Shown piece after piece: positions 33,326 through 44,686 of a stretch of 64,000 nt of DNA. Within the stretch, counting starts at the first letter, position 1; each line of letters begins with the position of its first letter. Under the pieces are notes generated by a model. It searched no databases. It worked only from the letters and a program-made list of their open reading frames with translations, and had not been told where the DNA came from. The translations under genes and the position numbers were made by a program. Source of the stretch: Serripes groenlandicus. Taxonomy: Eukaryota; Mollusca; Bivalvia; Cardiida; Cardiidae. Where the stretch lies: contig JASEVX010000003.1 in assembly GCA_031761405.1 (NCBI GenBank), forward strand, positions 16,161,139-16,225,138, given 5' to 3'.

Positions 33326-33979
33326 CCACGATTTTTCGCTGAGCACAGATTTATCCTCTCTTTTTTTTTTTTTTTTACTTTTAATGTGCTTTATGTTAAA
33401 CTTTTACCTGCACAAGCATATATAACTTTATAAACTGCACCAAGTTGTTATCACCCGTAACATTGCTGCTGACTCATTGAATTGAACCTGCCATCATTGG
33501 ATTACCGTAGAAAAAGATTTGACATTATTCAAGTGTTCAAAATAGTACATAAAATTGATCACATTAACATGAATGTATTTTTTACATACTCGGACAACAA
33601 TCATCTTAGGGGTCATAACCTAAAACTTATTAAACCTAGAGCAAATAAATTGCCACGATTTTTCGCTGAGCACAGATTTATCCTCTCTTTTTTTTTTTTT
33701 TTTACTTTTAATGTGCTTTATGTTAAACTTTTACCTGCACAAGCATATATAACTTTATAAACTGCACCAAGTTGTTATCACCCGTAACATTGCTGCTGAC
33801 TCATTGAATTGAACCTGCCATCATTGGATTACCGTAGAAAAAGATTTGACATTATTCAAGTGTTCAAAATAGTACATAAAATTGATCACATTAACATGAA
33901 TGTATTTTTTACATACTCGGACAACAATCATCTTAGGGGTCATAACCTAAAACTTATTAAACCTAGAGCAAATAAATCG
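33326..33979. repeat. Tandem duplication of a 327-bp LINE segment
   Basis: 33326-33652 and 33653-33979 are essentially identical, from 'ccacgatttttcgctgagcacag' through 'cctagagcaaataaat'. Both copies encode the start of the same LINE C-terminal stretch. Confidence 0.92.
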
Positions 33980-34129
33980 CTACGATTAAACTCTTTCGCT
34001 CACCGAACCATACAGGTGTGGAACAATTTACCGACAGAAGTGGTTAACTCAAAATCAGTGACTCAATTTAAAACAAAATTGGATAAGTTGTGGCATGAAA
34101 GAAGATTTGACCTGTCACAGGTCTACTAA
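33482..34129 (+). pseudogene. LINE ORF2 C-terminal fragment (partly duplicated)
   Basis: The second copy (33809-34129) is open for 106 codons: 'LDYRRKRFDIIQVFKIVHKID...', then 'AHRTIQVWNNLPTEVV...FKTKLDKLW', the usual C-terminus of CR1/Jockey-type non-LTR elements. The first copy (33482 onward) repeats the opening 57 codons and then runs out of frame at the duplication junction. The catalytic RT part is absent. The clade call is by pattern only. Confidence 0.8.
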
Positions 34130-34549
34130 TGCACAAACCGGGCCGGAGAACTGAGAAACGAAATTGAGGGGAAGTATAAGCCAAAAGGGCTTAAAAAGTT
34201 TCCCAGAAGACAAAAGGTAGACAAAAGGTAGGTAGGTAGACAATTTCAATTTAAACGTTTTTATCGTCCGAACCTACGGCGCAATTTCAAAGATAGATAT
34301 ATCATTATTTGACAAGCACATACGTACATATATATAGTCATATATACATATTTATAATTTACATATGCAATACAAAAGGACCAAGTATCACAAGAACTGT
34401 ATCAATTATTGTTTATTGAAAAAACAAACAAATAAAACCAAAATAGAGAAAATACAAATAAAGTTCTCATACATTTTTGCGTAAACAGAATGTGAATGAA
34501 CTAATTACCAATTCCATTTGTATGGTGAGAAAAAATATGTTCTTTCTAT
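34130..34549. other. LINE 3-prime flank and A+T-rich spacer
   Basis: Contains a short (aaaggtag)n tract at 34213-34242, likely the LINE tail. Nothing else recognised. Confidence 0.4.
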
Positions 34550-35960
34550 AAATGCATATTTCAAATAATTTGCGAGTTGGAAGAGTTTTTTCTTTTTTGT
34601 GTTTTCAATAGTTGTACCAATTTAAGCATACTCGGTCTGACATAATAATACTTTTTCACAACATGGTGAAGAATGGGTATGTAATGAAGACATATTGAAA
34701 CACAATGAAATTCGTCTTCTACCTCTCCTGTATTGTGTGTATAAAAGACAGATACGTTCATCTTTTGGCAGTCTTTGACGATCAAATCTACAATATTGTA
34801 TCATCAAATAATCTGAAGATGTTCGTATTCTACAGATAAACATACGTAGATCAAATGGCACAATATCAAACTGGTGTTCGTATTCAAATGTATCGAAAAG
34901 AAGATGTAATAGAAATTAGAGCATTATCATGTTGTATAAAAAGGCGCTGTTTAAAAACAGTAATGAAAGCTTTATTGTTAACTGATGATGGATTTTCTCA
35001 CACGCTTGCACTGTCATGATCACTTAACATTTGTTTAACATTTGCAATCCAATTTGTAGAGCCGTCCGAGCAATCTTCATGTAAAGACTCGTATACTTTC
35101 CAGTAAGATGTTTTCTGTATAAATCAATTTGAACCAATATTTTAGAATTTTAGAATGCCTATTGATAAAACGGGGATACCGTGGAAGCTCTGCATAGACA
35201 CTTGCATTGCGAGTAGATTTCCCAACACTTAGTATTCTTTTACAAAACTTCATACATGTATCATTTCTATCTTTTCTGCTGCATAGCTTAATATAGAACC
35301 AGACAAAGAGTCCAACACTTGACATAGTAATTTTTTATTTAGAATAAACCTACGGCATTATATCAATAAAACGTTTAAAGTTTTAAGTGATTTACGTACA
35401 GCTTAAACTATATTTCTATTAAAATTCCCAGTGTATGCAAAGACTGTACCTAAATCATTAAAATTGTCAACATTTTCAACTTTATAATTATTAAATGTAA
35501 AATGATCAGTAGGTAATACTTTGCCTGTTTTGCAAATCATAACTTTTGTTTTTGACTTATTAATTTCCAGTCCCCACTTCTGGCAATAGTCATATAATTT
35601 GTTTAATCTGTGTTGAATTGCCAAATACAATCATGTCGTCTGCAAACAACAAAAGCGGAATTAAGACATCATCTATATGTATACCTGAATTCAATTCATC
35701 TTGTAAATATCATGCTAAGTCCTCAATAAATAAAGCCAACACAATTGCAGAAATTATTTCCCCTTATTTTAATCCATCCCAAGTACTTTAAGAAATTAGA
35801 TTGCAATAATATGCACGATTTAACCTCTTTATAATGCTTAAACACTTTCCTCCAATTCTACATTTATACAATTTTAACCACAATGCATTTATATATACAC
35901 AATTGAAAGCCTTTTCAAAGTCTACGAATGTGCAATATAAACGTTACTTCTATTTAAACA
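34550..35960 (-). pseudogene. Degenerate LINE, reverse-transcriptase fragment and C-terminal part
   Basis: On the minus strand, about 35660-35630 reads LLLFADDM (YADD-type box). 35630-35403 continues 'LYDYCQKWGLEINKSKTKVMI' and a 'VENVDNFNDLG' piece. 35325-35077 and 34861-34561 hold C-terminal scraps, including 'EVEDEFH...C' in a shifted frame, parallel to the CKLC..EDEFH motif of the LINE at 2664. Several frameshifts and stops separate them. Same clade as that element by motif spacing. Confidence 0.7.
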
Positions 35961-37001
35961 CTTTTGAACGATAGATATGCAATATAAACATAACGCCTAC
36001 AGTAGACATGTCCTTGACAGAAGCAAACTGTGCATTGGATACCGTATTGTATTTATTACAATAGTTCGCTATATACGTTGATTTTAAATACACGTGCAAA
36101 GCTTAGAAAACAATTCACCAGAGTAATACCCCAATTATTACATACATCGTTTAAATTACACTTTTTGAAATGGAGGCTCTATAATACCTTCTGTCCAACT
36201 TTGTGGAAAATGGCCACTATCCAAAAATACAATTAAAAATGTCACAAATATGAGGACCCAAGATATCAACGCCTTTCAATGAAAACAAATATTAATTTAC
36301 TAAACAGTATTAAGTTTGCCTTGTTTTATTTTTTACCGCATCGTATTGAACTTTTACATCGAACATCTTTTTAGCTTATTATATCCTGCATATGTAACCC
36401 TATAATAAGTGGCAGTGTGCCTGTTGCCTACATTACTCAGTCATGGATGTTCGTCGAAGTAGTGCAAACCGTGTATATATCTGAAACCTTATCCCCCATA
36501 CCGTCCTAGTGAAGTCAGATAACCCTGCATTTCAGGGGAATAGACGAATAGTATATATTGTAAACCCACAAAAGTCAATGACAGCCAAACTTAAAGCTAC
36601 CAATAGATAAACTCAATTAAAAGTCGAAATCATGAATAATAACCTGGTCCTAGAGCTCGCATAGGAAAAGGTAAGTGTCATTGGCAAGACTCGAAGGCAA
36701 GCTTAAAGAATACAGTGTTATAATACCACAAGCCGTGTTTTAGTCAATGGAAATGCCTTTGAATCGTTTATGACCGACAATATCACAAAAGTAGCAAGGA
36801 TACTGGTCCTAAATATAAAACTTAGATAATCTTAATATGTTGACTAAAGATGAATATGCGCGATAAATACAGTAGACACATGCAAAAAATGTGTAAAAAA
36901 GAACAGTGATAAAACACCAAATATTTTGATAATACAGTTTGCTCTAATCCAACACAAGCTAACAGGTAACATATGATATATTGCACCAGCTAGCCTAGTG
37001 C
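35961..37001. other. No gene recognised
   Basis: A+T-rich sequence with only short motif-free open stretches. Confidence 0.4.
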
Positions 37002-37013
37002 TTGTCAAGTTCA

Positions 37014-37190
37014 ATGCTTAATGTTAGATTAATGACTGTTTCAACTTGCCCTGTTTGTAACAAGTACTTCAAGGAAAATGTAATTGAGTGCTGCACATGT
37101 ACCTTTTGGTTTCACTATAGCTGCTTTAACCTTACTTCAAGTGATATCCACCAATCATGCCTTTGTGTCACACACCTGCAGAGGGTGTGA
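37014..37190 (+). pseudogene. PHD-finger-like fragment
   Basis: The open stretch encodes CPVC (codons ~15-18), then C..C and H..C spacing ('CCTCTFWFHYSC'), fitting a PHD-type zinc finger. The last Cys pair is lost near the stop. PHD fingers of this sort occur in ORF1 of some invertebrate LINEs as well as in host proteins. No further domain is attached, so I treat it as a relic. A single spliced host exon remains possible. Confidence 0.45.
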
Positions 37191-37640
37191 TAATATGCAT
37201 GCCTTATAGATATGGGCCGCCTTTGCTGCCTCATTGTACTATTTGTGTTTGTATGCTGTGTAGTCTTTATACTGCCATGCGTGTACTCATTTATATATGC
37301 TATGTACACTGAGTAATGTGTAATGTGTACCCTTCATTATGATGTGTGTACTGATCGTTGTGTCTTCTGAATTAATTATGTGTACACCTTATTATGTTAT
37401 TTGTATTGCGTGTACTATCTTCCTCTTTCCACATTGCGTTAAGTACTTACTTCCTCATTGTATATGCAGACATCTGCATGTCCCATTTCTTATATATAAA
37501 CCTCATTAAGTGATGTAAACCAATAAATATGCTTTGTGCATCTCCCGTTTCGTTATGTCCATACTTCATCATGTTATCTGCACATAATTTAATGTCATAT
37601 GTACACATCTTTTATTCGGGCATTTTTCATCAACGACACC
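37191..37640. other. Spacer with periodic 'gtgtac/cattatgt' wording
   Basis: Loose repetition of 'tgtgtacact..cattatg' about every 40-60 bases from 37260 to 37600, probably an old degenerate tandem array. No gene. Confidence 0.4.
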
Positions 37641-37644
37641 GATA

Positions 37645-37765
37645 AAATGGCGGCAAAATCGCATATTAAAGTTTGTTTAGTTTGGCGGCAAATTCGCTTA
37701 ATTAAAGTTAGTTTAGTTTGGCGGCAAATTCGCATACTCAAAGTTAGTTTAGTTTAGTTTTTGGC
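37645..37765. repeat. Three tandem units of ~46 bp
   Basis: 'ggcggcaaattcgcataattaaagttagtttagttt' with small changes, three times. Confidence 0.8.
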
Positions 37766-38850
37766 AAGTCGACAGTCCAAATCTGGCTGTATATATACAA
37801 TACTCGACTTACAAATATTCGTCAGCAAACCAGGAATGTGTAAGTGGAAGGCGCCGAACACTAGCCTCAAGTACCACTAGTTGTCGTCCTATCGAGTTTC
37901 GGAGTTGGGCCGACATAATTGATTTGATTGTGCGTGCCTGTTTTTCTAGATAGATGGATTGTTTGGCGGCAAATTGATGCATGCCAGATGAAAGCGACAC
38001 AAACTGCTTTCCTGTTGCATTAGGTCCCGTTTGTCCGATTTACGGCAACCGGCTGCTTAAACCAGCCTGAGTTTAAATTTTGTGACGATGTCCCGACTTT
38101 GAACCCTTACTGTTCTAAACAGAGTTTAGACAGACACCTGACACGTGTTATATGGAAGCACCCAGCACTGGCTTCGAGTTGCACTATGTGTCGTTCAAAA
38201 GAATTGTGGCAGCGATCTGCCAAATCCAGCTGAAGTTGGTATTTTCGGAAGGTCAACAACCCAACTCCGGATTTTGTTGTTATTCTTTATTTTCTCCACT
38301 TTGAAGAAGTCGTATATATGTAAACAAATCTGAATGAAAAAGGATAAAAAAGTATGACAAACAAGAAGTATATACTTTAACGGTCCACGGACAGGAAAAT
38401 ACAAAGTAATTTCTGTGCAAATTTTGTAAACAACTGTCGCGCATGCACATTATTTAATCATTTGGCTCCGCCTACGTTGCTATGCATACATGTATACGTA
38501 TTTCTTGGCCGACTCGGTCTTATTTCGTTGTCATTTAATTTAAAAATTATTAATCTTATCAGGGTGTTTGGGAAGCCCCTAATATAACACTTTCACTCAC
38601 CTCAACAACAATTCTAATATTTTTAAAAGTATCAAAATCACATAAATTTTGTAATGTTATCATATCGACTGTTTTTTATTTATAGTTTGCCCAATTGCAA
38701 ATCGAATGTGTAGCGCTCCATCTTACCAACCAAAACATTAGTTATGGCCTTAGTACTGCCTCCGGCGATAAAACTGCAAGCGAGGAGCACGCGCACTTAC
38801 ATTATAATCGTTTATTTGGGACCAACTAGATGTGTTCCAATACAACTGTA
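37766..38850. other. Left flank of the Polinton, no gene recognised
   Basis: Ordinary unique-looking sequence. Short open stretches overlap on both strands with no motif. Confidence 0.4.
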
Positions 38851-38856
38851 CTTACA
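38851..38856. repeat. Left target-site duplication CTTACA
   Basis: Matches 49502-49507 exactly and in the same orientation. Six bases is the duplication length established for Polintons. Confidence 0.88.
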
Positions 38857-38976
38857 AGTAGTAGTCATGTAGTAGTCATCTACGGCACTTCAGGTAGTGG
38901 CGTTTACTCTATAACTCATGTGACGTCATCACTTTGGTATGTGGAGGGAGAAATGTAGAGTTCAACTTAGTGCGTG
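38857..38976 (+). repeat. Left terminal inverted repeat
   Basis: 38871-38976 pairs with 49501-49396. The left end carries 14 extra bases (AGTAGTAGTCATGT) before the paired part, a partial repeat of the terminus. The paired part includes the palindrome TGACGTCA at 38921-38928. Confidence 0.92.
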
Positions 38977-39047
38977 AACAGGATATATATCATTTATAAA
39001 TCTAAAAACGTTCGTGCTTTCTTTATGAGTCAAGTGTACTAGCATTG

Positions 39048-39279
39048 TTTTTATTTATTTATGTTTTACGGTTTAACGCCACTTTCAACATTATTTGAGT
39101 TATATCACGGTGACATTTCACTTATGGATGTTCCCTGGGTAAACAAATCAGTACTAGGCCAGAAAATGTGCCTTGCCCATGGGCACTCCACCATGACCGT
39201 AGTCCCGCGACTGCGGATCGAACCCGGGACACCCGCTTTCAAAAAGCCCCGACGCTAACCATTCAACCACGGCGGATTC
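39048..39279 (-). mobile_element. tRNA-derived SINE inserted in the Polinton
   Basis: Flanked by CTAGCATTG at 39039-39047 and 39280-39288. Minus strand starts 'ccgccgtggttgaatggttagcg', has B box 'gggttcgatcc' and ends in an A/T-rich tail (plus strand 'tttttatttattt'). Same family as 58388-58555. Confidence 0.88.
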
Positions 39280-39434
39280 CTAGCATTGGTTAAACACTTT
39301 ATGTAGGTGAGACTACAATAACATCCTGAGTTTGAACCTATATCCACAATAAGGTTTTATTTATATCAATTAGATCAGCATGTTGGGTTATATTAACTTA
39401 ACACAAGCAAAAAATAGTAGTTTAATGGCTATAT

Positions 39435-39440
39435 TTTATT
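39435..39440 (-). terminator. Candidate poly(A) signal of the polymerase gene
   Basis: AATAAA on the minus strand (TTTATT on plus), about 145 bases past the stop codon. Confidence 0.5.
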
Positions 39441-39582
39441 AAAAGGTTTAATGTTAAACAAGTGGTAAGTATCATATAACATTTTACGTACATGTATACA
39501 GTTAAACGGAACAAAACACAATTATAATTAGTTAAACCGTATATAGTGTTAATGAGATTCCGTTTTGAATAATGCATTTATA

Positions 39583-42500
39583 TCAATAGCCATACGGATA
39601 CGTCTGATAACTATCTGAAATGACCCGTTTGTCAAACACTATTCTATAGTCTTTATCTTGGCTAGTTGTTACAATACGACAGTTCATCTGGTCGCGCACA
39701 ATTTTATGTTTATCCTCTAGCGTTAACCTACGGACACTTGCGCCTTTCACCATGTCGCAAATGGTGTCAAAGTTCACTGATAAAGCGTTCTTAAAATTTA
39801 ATGAAATGCCTCGAACTTTACAAATAGTCTTTATGCCATCTTTGTCAGGTGTTGATAGATTGTACGCATAGTTCTTTGGTCCAGCAGCTACAAAGGATAA
39901 TATTTTGTTATTTGGAGTCTCATCTGTTAAATCGCCGAGAAAGACACCTAAGGGTGGTTCCCACTCATTTCCATTGGTTGTAAATACAACAGAATCTGTG
40001 TCAGCATACACGGCCCTGGTTCCTAGCTTTTCCAAATATGAGTATAATTTTAATCGGGCCTGTGCGGTTGTGTAAGCTGCGAGTACCACGTTTGTCCTCC
40101 CAGATGCTTCCACAAACTCGTCAGTGTTTCTCCATCTCATCTCCACCATTTCGTCTGTTACAAATTTTACGTCAGTCACTTCTTGCTTGTCGCTAGTCAG
40201 AAGTTCAAAATATGCTGCCGGGTCCGTAACATACTCTACTTGAAGCATGTTTGGTCTTTGGCCGAATTTACCCCAAAAAATGAAACAAAATGATTAACGT
40301 AAGATTTAAGCTTAGACGATTTTTCGTGTATAAAAGTATGTGAAAATGTAACAAAATTATATTGATTTTATTTTGAAAGTATATATGTATATATTGTAAA
40401 TTTTACAAACATGGATTAAACATTTTCATTGATAAAGAACATTCATTCACGTTTTTTACTTTACAAAAGAATATAATTTTATTTATTAAATAAACGTATC
40501 TTATGTACCTGTTCAACATCAGCTTGGCGAGTGCTCTAAGTCCTTTGTTCTTCTGTATATTTGTGTACTCCAGTAAAATACCCTCCCTCTCATGGTACTG
40601 ACGAATATATGCTTGTTTGTTTTCCTCTGTATAACACCAATCAGGCCAACCATCTGCTTCCTGCTTCAATTTCAGAAACTTGTTGACATATCAAGTGAAG
40701 AGGCCGCCTTGTTTCAGTTTTTGATCGTATTGTTCTACTTTTTCAAAATGCCACACCTCGTATATACGTAAAACTGCGTATCCCATTTCTAAGGCTTTCT
40801 TTATTTCATCCGTGACCCATGTTCCTACTAAAGCTCTTTCCGTTGATGTATGTTCGCAACATGCTTGTTGTTTTGATTCCGCACATGTTTTGCAAAGCGT
40901 GAAGAGAAGTTTGCCGTTGATTTTTAATGGCAGTACAGGAATATGCAACTTACGAGGTGGTAGTACTACGCATTTGATTAAACCTTCATAGTTTGATATT
41001 TTGTCAAAGTTTTCAGTGATGATTTGTGGATGTCCAATTACAGCCTTTCCCGTCTTATTAATGAACGGATATAAGGACGTAACATCGTAGTAATTTTTTT
41101 TTTTATTTTCTGATGCCTCTGTGTACAACTTAAAGGCTTCTGTTCTTCCACCATATAATGCATCTCGGGGTTCTAAAGGCGTTACTATATCTGTTTGATT
41201 AACGATATCTCTAATACGTTCGTTCTCTGCGATTTCTTTATGGAATTCACACTCCCATTTACACCTGTAAATGTATCCTTCATTTTCGACGTATCTTTGT
41301 TTATCTAGTGTCTCTTCAAGTAAGTCCCCCATAGTTATATTTTCTAATGGGAATAACACTTTGGACAGCCATGCCAAAAGCACCCATGATATTCTAAGAC
41401 CACTTTTTCAGTTTCAGTTTCATAATACCCATCTGCTTTGTAAGGTCCGATCATTTTCTCTCCTCCATTTCTTGCATGTTGTATATAGCGCCTGCCTGTT
41501 ACTGCCATGTACTGAATCCACTGAAGTGCCTTTATTGACCGTTTGTCTTCGGGACAATATCCTTGTGCTGGAATGATACCTATTGTATCCGACTCTAAAA
41601 ACTGTGTTCTGAAAACCAGATTGCACGCTGATGCAATAGTGATGCAACTTGCAAAGGGGTCGATACCTTGGTCCGCCATGCCTGACGAAGTCATGTTCAT
41701 GAATAGACTCCTAAATTTTAAACAACATCGTCGCAAGATATCAACATCCGATTTGCAGTATTTAAGTAATTCCTCTTGGAAATTGAACGGGTCATTCTCA
41801 TGGAGTTTGTACCAATCTAAAAAGGCCTCTCTGTCTTTCTCCTTCATGGCATCATGAGTGTAATACTGTAGATCTGGAAGATGTGATAACATAGCATCTT
41901 GATTTTCTTTTCTGTTAAACAAGTGTGGGAAATACCCTTTTGTGAGCTCTTTAATACCAAACATTTCCGGTAACTTTGAAAGAGCTGATGGTAAAAAATT
42001 GAGGGAATCAATCATCCGTATTTTGCAGGCAGGTACTTTTACTGACATGTTCTTCGTTCCATTTGGTATGACCTTCGGTAAAATACCATTCTGGTACAGG
42101 TATTTTAAGACAGGATATGAATCATATCCTTTGAAATTATGACATAGAACTGTTGCATTTGTATTTTGCTCAGAGAAGAGCCATCTACAGAAATCATGTA
42201 CAGTCTGTTTTCCTGAAGATATCATTTCGTTTGGACCACAGTAGTTGCAATGACTTTTTGCAGTGACATCGCTTTGCAAGCAAGCTGTACATACTTTATG
42301 AACCACACATAAATTTGGCTGATGCTCAAATGAACCACATAATGATCGGGAACAATGTTGACATTTTCCGGTTTGGGAATCCATTTTAAATCCATCTTCA
42401 CATTGAATTTGGTCGTCTTGCGTACACTCTAAGTCATAAAAGATATAGGTTTGTCCGTGAGGGTCTTCAAATTTAGACTGTGTGTTGTTTGTTTCTTTTG

Positions 42501-44068
42501 AGATAAGTTCTGTTCCGAGTGTATAGGTATCATGTAGCATTTGTGGTCCTCATCAAAATAATCTTTGCACGTCTTACAGTAAACTTCGCCGCAAACGTGA
42601 TCTTTCTTATGCATGTTTCTGTTGATGGTTTGACCACAGAGCCGACATCTGTAATATGAACTGCATGTTGAATTTCCTGAAGTTGTTGACGCTTTATGAA
42701 GATCGAAACACTTCTTTCCCTGGAAATATCTATTACAGTCAGGGCAATGTTCCCATGGTAAATCTTCCTTATCATGAATTTTATGACAGGAATGACAGAT
42801 GTTATTGCATTTATGCCGTTCCTTGTGATCGTATCCTTTTTGGCATTTTACGCAAAAATAACTTTTGTTCAGAAAAGCTGGCATGCTTGTGATTATATCA
42901 TAGTGATCATCATGACTGTATAAGTAAATGTGTTTGTCAGCCTCTGGTCCTTAATAGATAATAGCATTGAAGTGCTCCTTTGAAACTACATATATCTGGT
43001 AGTCTTTCATCACTGACTGGAACGCTTTAATTTCTGCAATACCACAAGCACCGACTTCAACATTAGCCATTTCATGTAGTTGAAGAGCGAGTCGACGTTG
43101 CAGCTCAAAACCCTTTCTTATGTTTTCCCACTTGTCGTGTTTTTCTAACTTTGCTTTAGCTGTAACTAGAGCTCTTGCACAACACATGTTGTCGTTGTTT
43201 AGTATACATTTTTTTTATCTTCAACATTTTGTCTATGTTGACGAAGGGATATCGCTTCCTACCTTCACCATTTGGAATTTTCACATGTGTCAACTGAATT
43301 TCCAATGAACTATCTAGAACAAATTGCTCATAAGACTGGAGAACTCGTTCAATCTCTGATAGAAAACGTTGTGTTGTAAGTTCTGAACGTTTCATAAATG
43401 GCAACGAAATAGGAAAGTCTAACTCGGGACATTCGACCGATAGTCTTACTAAATCGTTTGATGCAATGAATTGTGTAACATTTTCTAATATAGACTGAAA
43501 TATTCTTTGTAACGAAGTCAGTATATTTCTTAATTGTCTGATTTCTAAATCCCTAAATGTAACTCTATAATGTGTAGCATTTGTCTGGAACTTATGAATT
43601 CTTGTTTCGTTCACTTTTGTTAATGAGTAAAACTCTCCTGGAGTATCATATTTAGTTATCCTTCGAACCTTTGGCTTTGATGATCCTGGTTGCTCCGTAT
43701 TGTCAGCAGGTCTTTTCATTCCACCTCCTAGCTGGTGGCTTTGTCCGATTCGTTCTACATGTTCCACATTCCCTCTTGTATTATTACTTATTTGGTGATG
43801 TTCCTGTTCGTGCCTAGAAAGGCTGTCTAGCCGACTAAATATTTTCCCACACACAATGCATTGTGGTTGGTTTTCATCGCTATGCCTGGCAATATGTCTA
43901 TCCAGATTATCCTTTCTTCCAAACTTTTTTTTGGCATATTTGACAAGAAAATTCATTTCGGTGTCCCAATAAACGGAAATGCTGTAATAACAAACTTTGC
44001 TTTGTGAACGACGCCCCGCATTGATTGCACATAAACTGCCTTGGCATCTTCTCTGCCCCTCTATCCAT
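39583..44068 (-). pseudogene. Protein-primed-type family B DNA polymerase of the Polinton, broken
   Basis: Start ATG 44068-44066. The N-terminus has C2H2 fingers (CNQC..., CQIC..., CIVC...), then a conserved pre-polymerase region (43700-42960), a cysteine-rich zinc block (42860-42540), the 3-5 exonuclease (YDLEC; CHNFKGYD; YCKSDVD) and the polymerase palm (motif A DVTSLYP, motif B around KLMLN, motif C YADTDS, then KNY), stopping at 39583. Polintons use such a polymerase to copy themselves. Breaks: T8/A8-run frameshifts at 43925-43932 and 43209-43216; TAA at 42951-42953; frameshift at about 42500-42535; one-base loss near 41350; TGA at 40691-40693. An intron (40508-40280) has a good GT donor (exon ends at 40509), but its acceptor reads AT instead of AG. 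Catalytic residues are otherwise intact, so inactivation looks recent. Confidence 0.9.
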
Positions 44069-44375
44069 AGTCAAACTGCAAATACAAATACGTCGATTTT
44101 AATGATAAACATTTCGGAAGATGTAAAAGTCATGTTTGAGTATACACTAGCACTGTTTTCGTTCACATTGTATGGAAAGAATCAAATATCAGAAATGAAA
44201 CACATGACAGTTTAAGTGTTCAATATATCACATACACCTTGAAAGCTAAAACAACTATCATACAATGAAAACTATTCTATTTCAAGTTTGTACTTAAGGT
44301 CAGAGAAAATTAAAATATAGTAATAAAGCTAACTAAACCATGTAAGAGGTGAAATAAATAAAAAGTGTACCGTGT

Positions 44376-44420
<45 letters not shown>

Positions 44421-44686
44421 TGAGAACAATTTCCAAATCTCCAAACAGCACGTAACACTCTTCTTTGGTCACAATTTGTATAGACAACAAATCGTTGTTC
44501 ACTCCTTGACTGCCAAACTGAAAAGGAAACAGTTTTGTTTTTTAAATCATATTATTTCTTTAGATCAAGTTTTGCGCATGCGCATCGGGGTAAGTATTTG
44601 ATTGGTTGTCAGAACATGTTTGTTTAATAGAAATTGTAAAAATAAGGTGTATGCTTCATTTGCTTCCTGACAACTGAGCTTGAAGG
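44069..44686. promoter_or_regulatory. Divergent intergenic region between polymerase and ATPase genes
   Basis: The only space between the two oppositely read gene sets, so it should hold both promoters. Minus strand near 44074 shows an acceptor-like 'atttgcag' just before the polymerase ATG, so an untranslated first exon is possible. Also contains the poly-C run. Confidence 0.5.
44377..44420. repeat. 44-base poly-C run
   Basis: Uninterrupted cytosines; the complementary G strand could form quadruplexes. True length is uncertain in any assembly. Confidence 0.95.

Noticed and set aside
41420..42892. Open frames on the plus strand and in other minus frames across the polymerase
   Set aside because: Shadows of the polymerase frame. 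None has motifs, and none resembles a capsid or protease gene.
44365..44601. Plus-strand frame starting with a long proline run
   Set aside because: Produced by the 44-base poly-C tract; no domain follows.
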